Assembly (NCBI GenBank): GCA_046496595.1
Contig: JAWOGU010000410.1
Coordinates: 1 to 6,965 of the forward strand
Reading direction: 5' to 3'
Source of the DNA: GCA-2746795 sp046496595
Lineage (GTDB): Bacteria > Chloroflexota > Anaerolineae > Promineifilales > Promineifilaceae
Length of the DNA stretch: 6,965 nt
Shown in pieces: positions 1 through 4,977 of this stretch; positions within the stretch are counted from its first letter, which is position 1; each line of letters begins with the position of its first letter. The position numbers were made by a program, and so were the translations under genes. Under the pieces are notes generated by a model. The model saw nothing but the letters and a program-made list of their open reading frames with translations. It searched no databases and was not told where the DNA came from.

Positions 1-16
1 AGGCAACCCCGCAGCC

Positions 17-937
17 ATGACCCGCCGCCAACGCCGACGACGCACACAGCCTCTGCCGGAGAACGGCCGTTCCCTCAACCGCGCTTCGGCTGCCGGTCTG
101 ATTCTATTAGGACTGATCATCGGTCTGGCTGGCGCGTTGTACTACGCCTGGGTGGTCTCGCCCATCGTCTACACGGAAGTCAGCCCGGCCCGTTTTAGCG
201 ACCGCTACAAAGCGGAATACCTCTACCTGGTCAGCCAGAGCTACGCCGCCGACGGCGATTGGACCCGCGCCGAGCAGCGTCTGGCAGCCCTGGAAGACCC
301 CGCTTTAAACCAGACCATCGCCGATCTGCTGGAAACCTACCTGCGCGAACAGAAAGACCCGGCCGTCATCGAAAATCTGGCGCGGCTGGCGCAGCAGTCA
401 GGCGTGGAAGGCAAAGCAGTCGCCCTGTTCGCGCCCACGCCCGCCGGACCTGTCCCCACGGAAACCCCCACCCCTGCCGCCAGCCTCGAAGCCACCAGCA
501 CACCTACCCATACCCCCACGCCTTCCATCACCCCGGAGCCATCCACCACACCCACCTTGCCGCCTGAACCGTCGCCTACCCCCCGGCCCAATTACCGCCT
601 GCTGGCGCAAGAACCCTACTGCGAAAGGGGAGAGAACGTCTTGTTACTGGTGGTGGAAACGCAGGACGCCCTGCTGAACCCACTGCCGGGCGTCGAAGTG
701 CTGGTGACGTGGGCCGGCGGGGAGGATCGCTTTTTTACCGGCTTCAAACCGGCGTTGGGCACAGGGTATGGCGATTTTGAGATGGAACCCGGCGTCTCCT
801 ACACCGTGCAGTTGGCCGATGGCAGCCCGGAAATCAGCGGCCTGCGCATCGAACCCTGCGCCGACGGCGCAGACGGCGGCTGGCGGCTCACCTTCCAAAA
901 CCTGCGTATTCGCCTGACCCCTACGCCAGAGCCGTAA
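17..937 (+). CDS. Membrane-anchored protein with Pro/Thr-rich linker and C-terminal beta-rich domain, function unknown
   Basis: I do not recognise this 306-residue protein as a named family. It begins with a very basic cytoplasmic tail (RRQRRRR, residues 3-9). A single hydrophobic helix follows at about 25-48 and is probably an uncleaved membrane anchor. Residues about 55-138 look helical and could be a short TPR-like segment (DGDWTRAEQRLAALED). Residues about 140-192 form a low-complexity linker rich in TP, PTP and PSPTP. The C-terminal part, about 193-300, alternates hydrophobic and polar residues (GVEVLVTW, SYTVQLADG, WRLTFQNLRIRL) like an Ig or carboxypeptidase-regulatory-like beta sandwich, with two cysteines (202 and 281) that could pair outside the cell. 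This architecture suggests an exported domain held off the membrane by a flexible stalk. The start is the first ATG in the window. The frame is open upstream and no clear Shine-Dalgarno is visible, so the true start could lie before the window. Confidence 0.8.
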   Translation: MTRRQRRRRTQPLPENGRSLNRASAAGLILLGLIIGLAGALYYAWVVSPIVYTEVSPARFSDRYKAEYLYLVSQSYAADGDWTRAEQRLAALEDPALNQTIADLLETYLREQKDPAVIENLARLAQQSGVEGKAVALFAPTPAGPVPTETPTPAASLEATSTPTHTPTPSITPEPSTTPTLPPEPSPTPRPNYRLLAQEPYCERGENVLLLVVETQDALLNPLPGVEVLVTWAGGEDRFFTGFKPALGTGYGDFEMEPGVSYTVQLADGSPEISGLRIEPCADGADGGWRLTFQNLRIRLTPTPEP

Positions 938-1027
938 TTCCACGCGCCATCAGGCTTAACCTTAGCCAACCCGCTGTTAGCTGTTAGGGTGGGCATAGTC
1001 ATTGGGGAATTGATGACAGCAAAAGAA

Positions 1028-1124
1028 TGTGTGGCAAAAAATGGACGTGCTCCACTCAATTTTTGTAGCACAAAACCAGTTTACTGTGCTACACTGAAAT
1101 CCAGTGAAGAATTTTTGCCACACA
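1028..1124. repeat. Nested inverted-repeat element (97 bp)
   Basis: The outer arms are TGTGTGGCAAAAA (1028-1040) and its exact reverse complement TTTTTGCCACACA (1112-1124). Inside them TGTAGCACA (1064-1072) is the exact reverse complement of TGTGCTACA (1085-1093), with a 12-base spacer. A smaller CACTG/CAGTG stem sits at 1092-1106. Seen differently, the word TGTGNNNCAAAAA occurs at 1028 (+), 1072 (-) and 1124 (-), with a partial copy at 1085 (+), so four related sites alternate in orientation. It could be a miniature transposon-like element, a transposon-end remnant, or an operator array for the hicB promoter. No convincing target-site duplication directly abuts it. Confidence 0.7.
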
Positions 1125-1173
1125 CTCACCTCAATATGAAATAAGAAAAAGCTGTTAGAAAAGATTCCCTATT

Positions 1174-1177
1174 GAGG
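1174..1177 (+). promoter_or_regulatory. Ribosome binding site that fixes the hicB start
   Basis: GAGG lies 6 bases before the ATG at 1184. An upstream in-frame TTG at 1172 overlaps this site and would add four residues (MRTN). The spacing favours the ATG. Confidence 0.6.
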
Positions 1178-1183
1178 ACTAAT

Positions 1184-1426
1184 ATGCAAGACTATTTCAT
1201 TAGCATTTTTTACTCAGAAGAAGATGGTGGGTATATTGCCGACATCCCAGATTTGCGTTTTTGTTCCGCGTTTGGCGAGACACCGGAAGAAGCTTTGCAA
1301 GAGGTTCAATTGGCAAAAGAAGTCTGGTTAGAAGCGGCGCGCAACAGCGGCAAACCCATTCCCAAACCAAGGTACCGTCCAGCCATATATCACCTGACTA
1401 CCCCTTCTACGTCTTCAGCTGCCTGA
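1184..1426 (+). CDS. hicB: HicB-family antitoxin (solitary)
   Basis: This 80-residue protein matches the short HicB-like antitoxin fold: EEDGGY (12-17), the IPDL turn (21-24), CSAFGETPEEAL (27-38), then a helix ending in WLEAARNSGKPIPKP (48-62). In known systems HicB binds and neutralises HicA, a small mRNA-cleaving toxin, and usually represses its own operon. It is close to the size of the minimal form, and no ribbon-helix-helix or HTH domain follows. The C-terminal tail (TTPSTSSAA) is low-complexity. The ATG at 1184 is preferred over TTG at 1172 because GAGG is properly spaced before it. No hicA is seen on either side, so this is an orphan, or its partner lies elsewhere. The DUF2281/MazF-like pair starts 68 bases downstream on the same strand. 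A nested inverted repeat about 60 bases upstream could act in its control. Confidence 0.85.
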   Translation: MQDYFISIFYSEEDGGYIADIPDLRFCSAFGETPEEALQEVQLAKEVWLEAARNSGKPIPKPRYRPAIYHLTTPSTSSAA

Positions 1427-1480
1427 CGATACTTCAGGCCGCACTGCCCGGCTCACAAGCTCATGTCAAGGTAAACGTTC

Positions 1481-1486
1481 AAGGAG
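1481..1486 (+). promoter_or_regulatory. Strong ribosome binding site for the DUF2281 antitoxin gene
   Basis: AAGGAG lies 8 bases before the ATG at 1495. It decides that start against an open frame that continues upstream through hicB. Confidence 0.75.
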
Positions 1487-1494
1487 ACAGAAAT

Positions 1495-1725
1495 ATGACT
1501 ATGATAGATCAAATTCAAAAGCGTGTGCTGATCCTTCCGGAACCGCTTCAGGCTCAAGTCCTGGATTTTGTTGAGTTTTTGTTACTGAAAAACGAGACTG
1601 ACTATAACCTACAAGACCTTGAAAATCTTGAATGGTCAAATTTATCCTTAACAATGGCCTTGCGTGGAATGGAAAATGAGGAAAATATTGATTACACCGT
1701 GGCAGATTTGAAGGAAACATTCTAA
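1495..1725 (+). CDS. DUF2281 / VapB-MazE-like antitoxin
   Basis: This 76-residue protein has the hallmark N-terminal helix pair of the DUF2281 family (IDQIQKRV, then LPEPLQAQVLDFVEFLL at about 15-31). That part is thought to dimerise or bind DNA. A linker and an acidic C-terminal segment follow (SLTMALRGMENEE, then YTVADLKETF, about 51-76), which resembles the toxin-embracing tail of MazE-type antitoxins. The start is set by AAGGAG eight bases upstream. The stop overlaps the ATG of the next gene by one base (TAATG), an arrangement expected for a translationally coupled antitoxin-toxin pair. I infer that it neutralises the adjacent PemK/MazF-like protein and may autoregulate the operon. DUF2281 proteins are also seen next to PIN-domain (VapC) toxins, so the family name alone does not identify the partner; the position does. 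Sampled 60-base lines here contain about 37-47% G+C, well below the flanking genes. Confidence 0.85.
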   Translation: MTMIDQIQKRVLILPEPLQAQVLDFVEFLLLKNETDYNLQDLENLEWSNLSLTMALRGMENEENIDYTVADLKETF

Positions 1726-2066
1726 TGGTTCATGCTGGTCAAATTGTGCTGTTTCGGTTTCCTCAAACAGACCTGAGTCCTGGGAAACTTCGTCCTGCGT
1801 TGATCATCGGAAGGTTGCCTGGCTCTTTTGAAGATTGGCTGATTTGCATGATTTCCTCTCAAATTCATCAATACATCCCGGAATTTGACGAAATCATCGC
1901 TTGGGACGATCCTGATTATCCAAAATCAGGGCTAAAGAATGACAGTCTTATTCGAGTAGGTCGTCTGGCAGTGGTGGATGCCAGTGTGTTACTCGGTGCG
2001 ATTGGTGAAGTTGATTCCATAAGGTTGGACCGGGTTAAAGCGAATTTAGCAGCCTGGTTAAGCTGA
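1725..2066 (+). CDS. mazF: PemK/MazF-family toxin (endoribonuclease)
   Basis: This 113-residue protein has the usual length of MazF/PemK toxins, which cleave single-stranded RNA at short motifs and arrest growth. The N-terminal strand GQIVLFRFPQTDLSPGK runs into LRPALII (about 22-28). Arg23-Pro24 corresponds to the conserved active-site RP. MISSQI (42-47) occupies the position of the second catalytic Thr/Ser. SGLKNDSLIRVGRLAVVD (68-85) matches the conserved core strand region, and the terminal helix (VKANLAAWLS) is typical. Nothing is truncated, so it should be an intact toxin. The start codon overlaps the antitoxin stop by one base, so translation is probably coupled and the antitoxin is made first. 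The specific RNA recognition sequence cannot be predicted from this. The gene converges on mutL with only 60 bases between the stops. Confidence 0.9.
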   Translation: MVHAGQIVLFRFPQTDLSPGKLRPALIIGRLPGSFEDWLICMISSQIHQYIPEFDEIIAWDDPDYPKSGLKNDSLIRVGRLAVVDASVLLGAIGEVDSIRLDRVKANLAAWLS

Positions 2067-2087
2067 AACAAATCTGCTCATTTGAAT

Positions 2088-2116
2088 TTAGGGCGTGGCG
2101 CCATTAGGGCGTGGCG
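2088..2116. repeat. Short tandem repeat between convergent genes
   Basis: TTAGGGCGTGGCG occurs at 2088-2100 and again at 2104-2116, giving a 16-bp unit (TTAGGGCGTGGCGCCA) in about 1.8 copies. The junction makes the 8-bp palindrome TGGCGCCA (2096-2103). It lies between the mazF stop and the mutL stop. It is G-rich and lacks a T-run, so I do not call it a terminator, though a weak hairpin is possible. Confidence 0.7.
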
Positions 2117-2126
2117 TTGTTGTTGC

Positions 2127-3959
2127 CTAAATCCGGCCGAACTGTCTGGCTAACTGGGCCACGGAGAGGTAGATGAGGGTGGGCCGGCCGTGGGGGCAGG
2201 TGTGGGGGTTCTGGCATTTCTCAAGCTGCCAGATCATGGCCTCCATTTCGGCCTGAGAGAGGGTCTGCCCGGCTTTGACGGCGGCCGTTTTGCAGACGCG
2301 CATCACGATTTTATCTTCGATTTTGCCCTGCATGGGCGCATCTCCCCGTTCTAAATCTTCCACTACAGAATACAACGCTTTGGCCGGATCCATCTTTGCC
2401 AGGATGGCGGGCATGGCGCGCACCATGAAGGCGTTGGGACCAAAGGGTTCTATCTGGAAGCCGAGGCGGTTAATGACTTCAATGTTTTCAGTGAGCAGGG
2501 TGGCTTGCGGTGGGGAGAGGTGAACGGCCGTTCCCACCACCAATCCCTGCGACGTGACGCCATCCTCATCCCGCCAGTCGGCCATAAACTGCTCGTAGAG
2601 GATGCGTTCGTGGGCGGCGTGCTGGTCGATGAGAAAGACGCCGTCCGGCCCTTCGGTGATGATGAAGGCGGCGCCGATCTGCCCCACCACGCGCATGATG
2701 GGCAGCTTGCCGCCGCCCAGTTCGGCGGTGGGCGGCAGGGAGGCGGGACTGGGTTGGGAAACGGCCGTTTCCCCATCTCCCCCATTACTCAGCGGCGGCG
2801 TCCAGTCAAAACCAAACGCCGGCTGCGCCTCATCGTCACGGCGCACAAAGGCGTTCTCATCCAGTTCGCCCGACCAGCCCGGCGCCGGCGGCGTCTGGCG
2901 CGGCGCGGCCCAGCCGCCTGTAGCGCGTACCGGCGATTCTTCGATGAGCGTGCTGCGCACCGCCTTTTGCACCGCGCCAAATACAGCGTGGCTGTCCCGA
3001 AAACGCACTTCCACTTTGGTGGGATGCACGTTCACGTCCACCTCTTCCACCGGCATGGTGATGAACACGATGCCCAACGGATAGCGCCCGGTAGGCAGCA
3101 AGGTGTGGTATGCCTGGATGACGGCATAAGCCAGACTGGTATCACGAATGTAACGGCCGTTTAGAAACAACACAATCTGGCTGCGGTTGGCCCAATGCAG
3201 GCTGGGCGGGCCGACAAAACCATTCACGAAGATTGAAGATTGAAGAGTAGAATCGGTTTCGGATTCGTTCTCTCTTAATCTCTGATCTTCAATCTCCAAC
3301 AATTCCCGCGTCGTCTCCGGACCAAATACCGCCGCCAACACGTCACGCAAACTGCCGCTGCCATTGGTCTGGAAGGTAATCCGGCCGTTATGCGTCAGGC
3401 GAAAACGGATTTCGGGGTAGGCCAGGGCGTAACGGCTCACAAATTCGTCGATAAGCCGCTTCTCCGTGGTCACACTTTTGAGGAATTTGAGGCGGGCCGG
3501 TGTGTTGTAAAAAAGCTGCTCCACCGCGATCACCGTGCCGGTCGGCGCGCCCACGCTGTCGCGGCTGACCAGTTTGCCGCCAGCCAGTTCCAAACGAGTA
3601 CCAGACGTTTCGTCCGCCGTGCGCGACACAATCGTCAACTGGCTGACGGCGGCGATGGCGGCCAACGCCTCGCCGCGAAAGCCCAGGGTGCGAATGGCGT
3701 TTAAGTCTTCTACGGATTGCAGCTTGGACGTGGCATGGCGCAGGAAAGCTGTCTCAATTTCGGCCGCCGGCATGCCGGCGCCATCGTCGGCGATTTGGAT
3801 GCGGGCGCGTCCCCCTTCCTGAATGTCGATGTGGATGGTTTTGGCTCCGGCGTCGATGCAGTTTTCAACCAGTTCCTTGACCACGGAAAACGGCCGTTCC
3901 ACCACTTCACCGGCGGCAATTTGAGAAGCAAGTTGATCAGACAATACCTGAATCGACAT
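2127..3959 (-). CDS. mutL: DNA mismatch repair protein MutL, endonuclease type
   Basis: MutL couples mismatch recognition by MutS to strand nicking and excision. The N-terminal GHKL ATPase is complete: KELVEN (28-33, catalytic Glu29 and Mg-binding Asn33), DDGAGM (59-64), HATSK (75-79), GFRGEAL (93-99) and DVNVHPTKVEVRF (308-320). A Pro/Gly-rich linker (about 337-419) leads to the C-terminal dimerisation and nuclease domain with DQHAAHERILYE (445-456), which fits DQHA(x)2E(x)4E. VCKTAAVKAG (from 555), CPHGRP (588-593) and a final FGR complete the nuclease motif set, so this is the self-nicking type found in bacteria without MutH. I set the start at the ATG on 3959 (610 residues). A further in-frame ATG at 3983 would add eight unconserved residues and read through the likely promoter. 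An unusual segment of about 22 residues (about 222-244) is encoded by an inverted-repeat insertion. Three ACGGCCGT copies fall in the ATPase/transducer and C-terminal domains and a fourth (2761) in the linker. Confidence 0.97.
   Translation of the reverse strand: MSIQVLSDQLASQIAAGEVVERPFSVVKELVENCIDAGAKTIHIDIQEGGRARIQIADDGAGMPAAEIETAFLRHATSKLQSVEDLNAIRTLGFRGEALAAIAAVSQLTIVSRTADETSGTRLELAGGKLVSRDSVGAPTGTVIAVEQLFYNTPARLKFLKSVTTEKRLIDEFVSRYALAYPEIRFRLTHNGRITFQTNGSGSLRDVLAAVFGPETTRELLEIEDQRLRENESETDSTLQSSIFVNGFVGPPSLHWANRSQIVLFLNGRYIRDTSLAYAVIQAYHTLLPTGRYPLGIVFITMPVEEVDVNVHPTKVEVRFRDSHAVFGAVQKAVRSTLIEESPVRATGGWAAPRQTPPAPGWSGELDENAFVRRDDEAQPAFGFDWTPPLSNGGDGETAVSQPSPASLPPTAELGGGKLPIMRVVGQIGAAFIITEGPDGVFLIDQHAAHERILYEQFMADWRDEDGVTSQGLVVGTAVHLSPPQATLLTENIEVINRLGFQIEPFGPNAFMVRAMPAILAKMDPAKALYSVVEDLERGDAPMQGKIEDKIVMRVCKTAAVKAGQTLSQAEMEAMIWQLEKCQNPHTCPHGRPTLIYLSVAQLARQFGRI
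3230..3295. repeat. AT-rich inverted-repeat insertion inside mutL
   Basis: The arms AGATTGAAGAT (3230-3240) and ATCTTCAATCT (3285-3295) are perfect 11-bp inverted repeats. Further pairing lies inside: AAGAG/CTCTT (3243-3247 with 3272-3276) and GAATC/GATTC (3250-3254 with 3262-3266). GATTGAA is tandemly doubled at 3231-3244. The 66 bp keep the mutL frame and encode a polar stretch (EDQRLRENESETDSTLQSS) between two conserved MutL segments, ending LLEIE before it and resuming FVGPPSLHWANRS after it. Composition is clearly more AT-rich than surrounding mutL. Confidence 0.7.
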
Positions 3960-3966
3960 GGCGCGT

Positions 3967-3975
3967 ATTGTACCA
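3967..3975 (-). promoter_or_regulatory. Candidate extended -10 promoter of mutL
   Basis: On the reverse strand TGG is followed by TACAAT (3972 down to 3967). This is an extended -10 (TGN + TACAAT, one mismatch to TATAAT). No good -35 is seen. Transcription would begin near 3959-3960, at or next to the ATG, and no Shine-Dalgarno precedes that ATG, so a leaderless mRNA is possible. Confidence 0.45.
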
Positions 3976-3982
3976 CACTTCA

Positions 3983-4022
3983 CCCCGCCGCCCTGCCGCC
4001 TTGCCCCTCTGCCACCTTGCCA
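3983..4022. repeat. Five degenerate copies of an 8-bp tandem repeat
   Basis: The stretch reads CCCCGCCG, CCCTGCCG, CCTTGCCC, CTCTGCCA, CCTTGCCA in exact 8-base register (consensus CCYTGCCN). It fills the space between the divergent mutL and hydrolase starts, and the third unit carries the candidate -35 (TTGCCC) of the hydrolase promoter. Confidence 0.7.
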
Positions 4023-4029
4023 TTATACT
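4001..4029 (+). promoter_or_regulatory. Candidate sigma70-type promoter of the hydrolase gene
   Basis: TTGCCC (4001-4006) and TATACT (4024-4029) are separated by 17 bases. These are four of six and five of six matches to the -35 and -10 consensus. The predicted start near 4036 leaves a leader of about 25 bases containing AAGGAA (4048-4053), 7 bases before the ATG at 4061. Confidence 0.5.
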
Positions 4030-4060
4030 CCCCACGCAATCATAAAGAAGGAAAGAACCT

Positions 4061-4975
4061 ATGCCTTTTCAACCAGATTATGAAGTGCCCGCAGAACGGC
4101 AAGCCTACACATTTACAGCAAATCCCGCAGCAGAACAAATAGGCGTCGGCATCCTCATGCTGCACGGTTTTATGGGCAGCCCCGCCAGTTCGCGAGATAT
4201 GGCCCAGTACTTTGCCCAACAAGGCATCACCGTCCACTGCCCGCTGCTGCCCGGACACGGCCACCTGCCCTATAAAATTCAGGGCTGCCGCAAAGAAGAT
4301 TGGCTGGCGGAAGCAGAAGAAGCCTGGCACACCCTCAACCAGACGTGCGAGCAGATATTCATCATCGGTCATTCCATGGGGGCGGTCAAGGCTGCTTATC
4401 TGGCTCGCAAATACAAAGAAGTCTGCGGTCTGATTTTAATGGCCCCGCTGTACGACGTACCCGATTGGCGCATCAAAATGGCCTCTTTTGGCCGGTATAT
4501 CATGCCCTGGTTTTACCCCCTCAAACGCAAGGATGTGGATCGGGACGTGTTTATTGGCCGTGTCACGGATTATGATAATACCATCAACCCCGACGATCCG
4601 GCGCTGCAAGAATGGCTGGTAGAGGCCACCCGGCTGCCCATGGACGGCATCGACGAAATGCGGCAGATGAGCGTGATGGGACGCAAATTATGGCCTAAAA
4701 TTCACCAGCCAGTCATCGTCTTCCAGGGCGGCAACGATCCGGCTGTGTATACCGGCAATACCGAAAAACTGTTCCAAATGTTGTCTACCGGGGATAAAGA
4801 GATGAAGTTATTCCCCCATGCAGGCCATGAATTCATGCGCCCGGTCGAACCCATTCACCCCGTCGTGTGGCAAAAAACCCTGGCGTTTATCAAAGAACAT
4901 TCCGAAATCGGCGAGAAAAAACCCACGCCGCTGAATGCGCCCTCGCTGCTGGTGAAAAAGGAAGACGGCCGTTAA
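4061..4975 (+). CDS. Alpha/beta hydrolase (carboxylesterase / monoacylglycerol lipase-like)
   Basis: This 304-residue protein is a serine hydrolase of the alpha/beta fold. LMLHGFMGSP (32-41) supplies the oxyanion-hole HGF. GHSMGA (103-108) holds the nucleophile Ser105, GGNDPA (223-228) gives the likely acid Asp226, and PHAGHEF (252-258) gives His256, so the triad is complete and in the usual order. PLLPGHGHLP (61-70) is typical of the Est30 / monoacylglycerol-lipase-like branch. The insert between about 130 and 200 is probably the lid that shapes the substrate pocket. The substrate cannot be named; short-chain esters or monoacylglycerols are family-level guesses. No signal peptide or membrane segment is seen, so it is probably cytoplasmic. 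The C-terminal tail after about 282 (EKKPTPLNAPSLLVKK) is polar and likely disordered. AAGGAA seven bases before the ATG supports the start. The helicase gene follows after two bases, so the two are probably co-transcribed. Confidence 0.9.
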   Translation: MPFQPDYEVPAERQAYTFTANPAAEQIGVGILMLHGFMGSPASSRDMAQYFAQQGITVHCPLLPGHGHLPYKIQGCRKEDWLAEAEEAWHTLNQTCEQIFIIGHSMGAVKAAYLARKYKEVCGLILMAPLYDVPDWRIKMASFGRYIMPWFYPLKRKDVDRDVFIGRVTDYDNTINPDDPALQEWLVEATRLPMDGIDEMRQMSVMGRKLWPKIHQPVIVFQGGNDPAVYTGNTEKLFQMLSTGDKEMKLFPHAGHEFMRPVEPIHPVVWQKTLAFIKEHSEIGEKKPTPLNAPSLLVKKEDGR

Positions 4976-4977
4976 AC

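Larger units (their letters stand above)
938..1183. other. Non-coding gap before hicB
   Basis: No convincing gene is seen on either strand here, in particular no small HicA toxin. Composition becomes AT-richer from about 1000. CTGTTAG is tandemly duplicated at 974-987. The 9-mer AGCTGTTAG occurs at 979-987 and again at 1150-1158, flanking the nested inverted-repeat element. No classical hairpin plus T-run terminator was found for the upstream gene. Confidence 0.6.

Noticed and set aside
434..590. C-rich minisatellite-like tract in the first gene
   Set aside because: The irregular TP/PTP codon pattern has no fixed period and is explained by a Pro/Thr-rich protein linker.
1028..1124. CRISPR repeat-spacer units
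   Set aside because: The repeated words alternate in orientation and are only 9-13 bp with unequal spacing, unlike direct CRISPR repeats.
1172..1183. TTG start for hicB giving four extra residues
   Set aside because: The TTG overlaps the GAGG ribosome site that is correctly spaced for the ATG at 1184, and HicB proteins typically begin just before the first beta strand.
1261..1494. N-terminal extension of the DUF2281 antitoxin to a 154-residue protein
   Set aside because: The extension overlaps hicB out of frame, has no family resemblance, and a strong AAGGAG eight bases before 1495 fixes the internal start.
2067..2126. Bidirectional terminator between mazF and mutL
   Set aside because: Only a 5-bp stem with wobble pairing or a loop-less 8-bp palindrome can be drawn, and there is no T-run on either strand.
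2177..2208. Four G-runs on the forward strand that could form a G-quadruplex
   Set aside because: The G-runs are the complement of codons for the conserved MutL CPHGRP region, and one loop is 8 bases long, so protein coding explains the pattern.
2505..3164. Forward-strand open frames of 219 and 160 residues within mutL
   Set aside because: They are antisense to the mutL linker and C-terminal coding region, rich in Arg/Gly/His, with no family resemblance and no ribosome site.
3960..3983. Upstream ATG at 3983 for mutL
   Set aside because: The eight added residues (MKCGTIRA) do not resemble MutL, and the stretch contains the extended -10 candidate. Glu29 and Asn33 match the standard MutL numbering when the start is at 3959.
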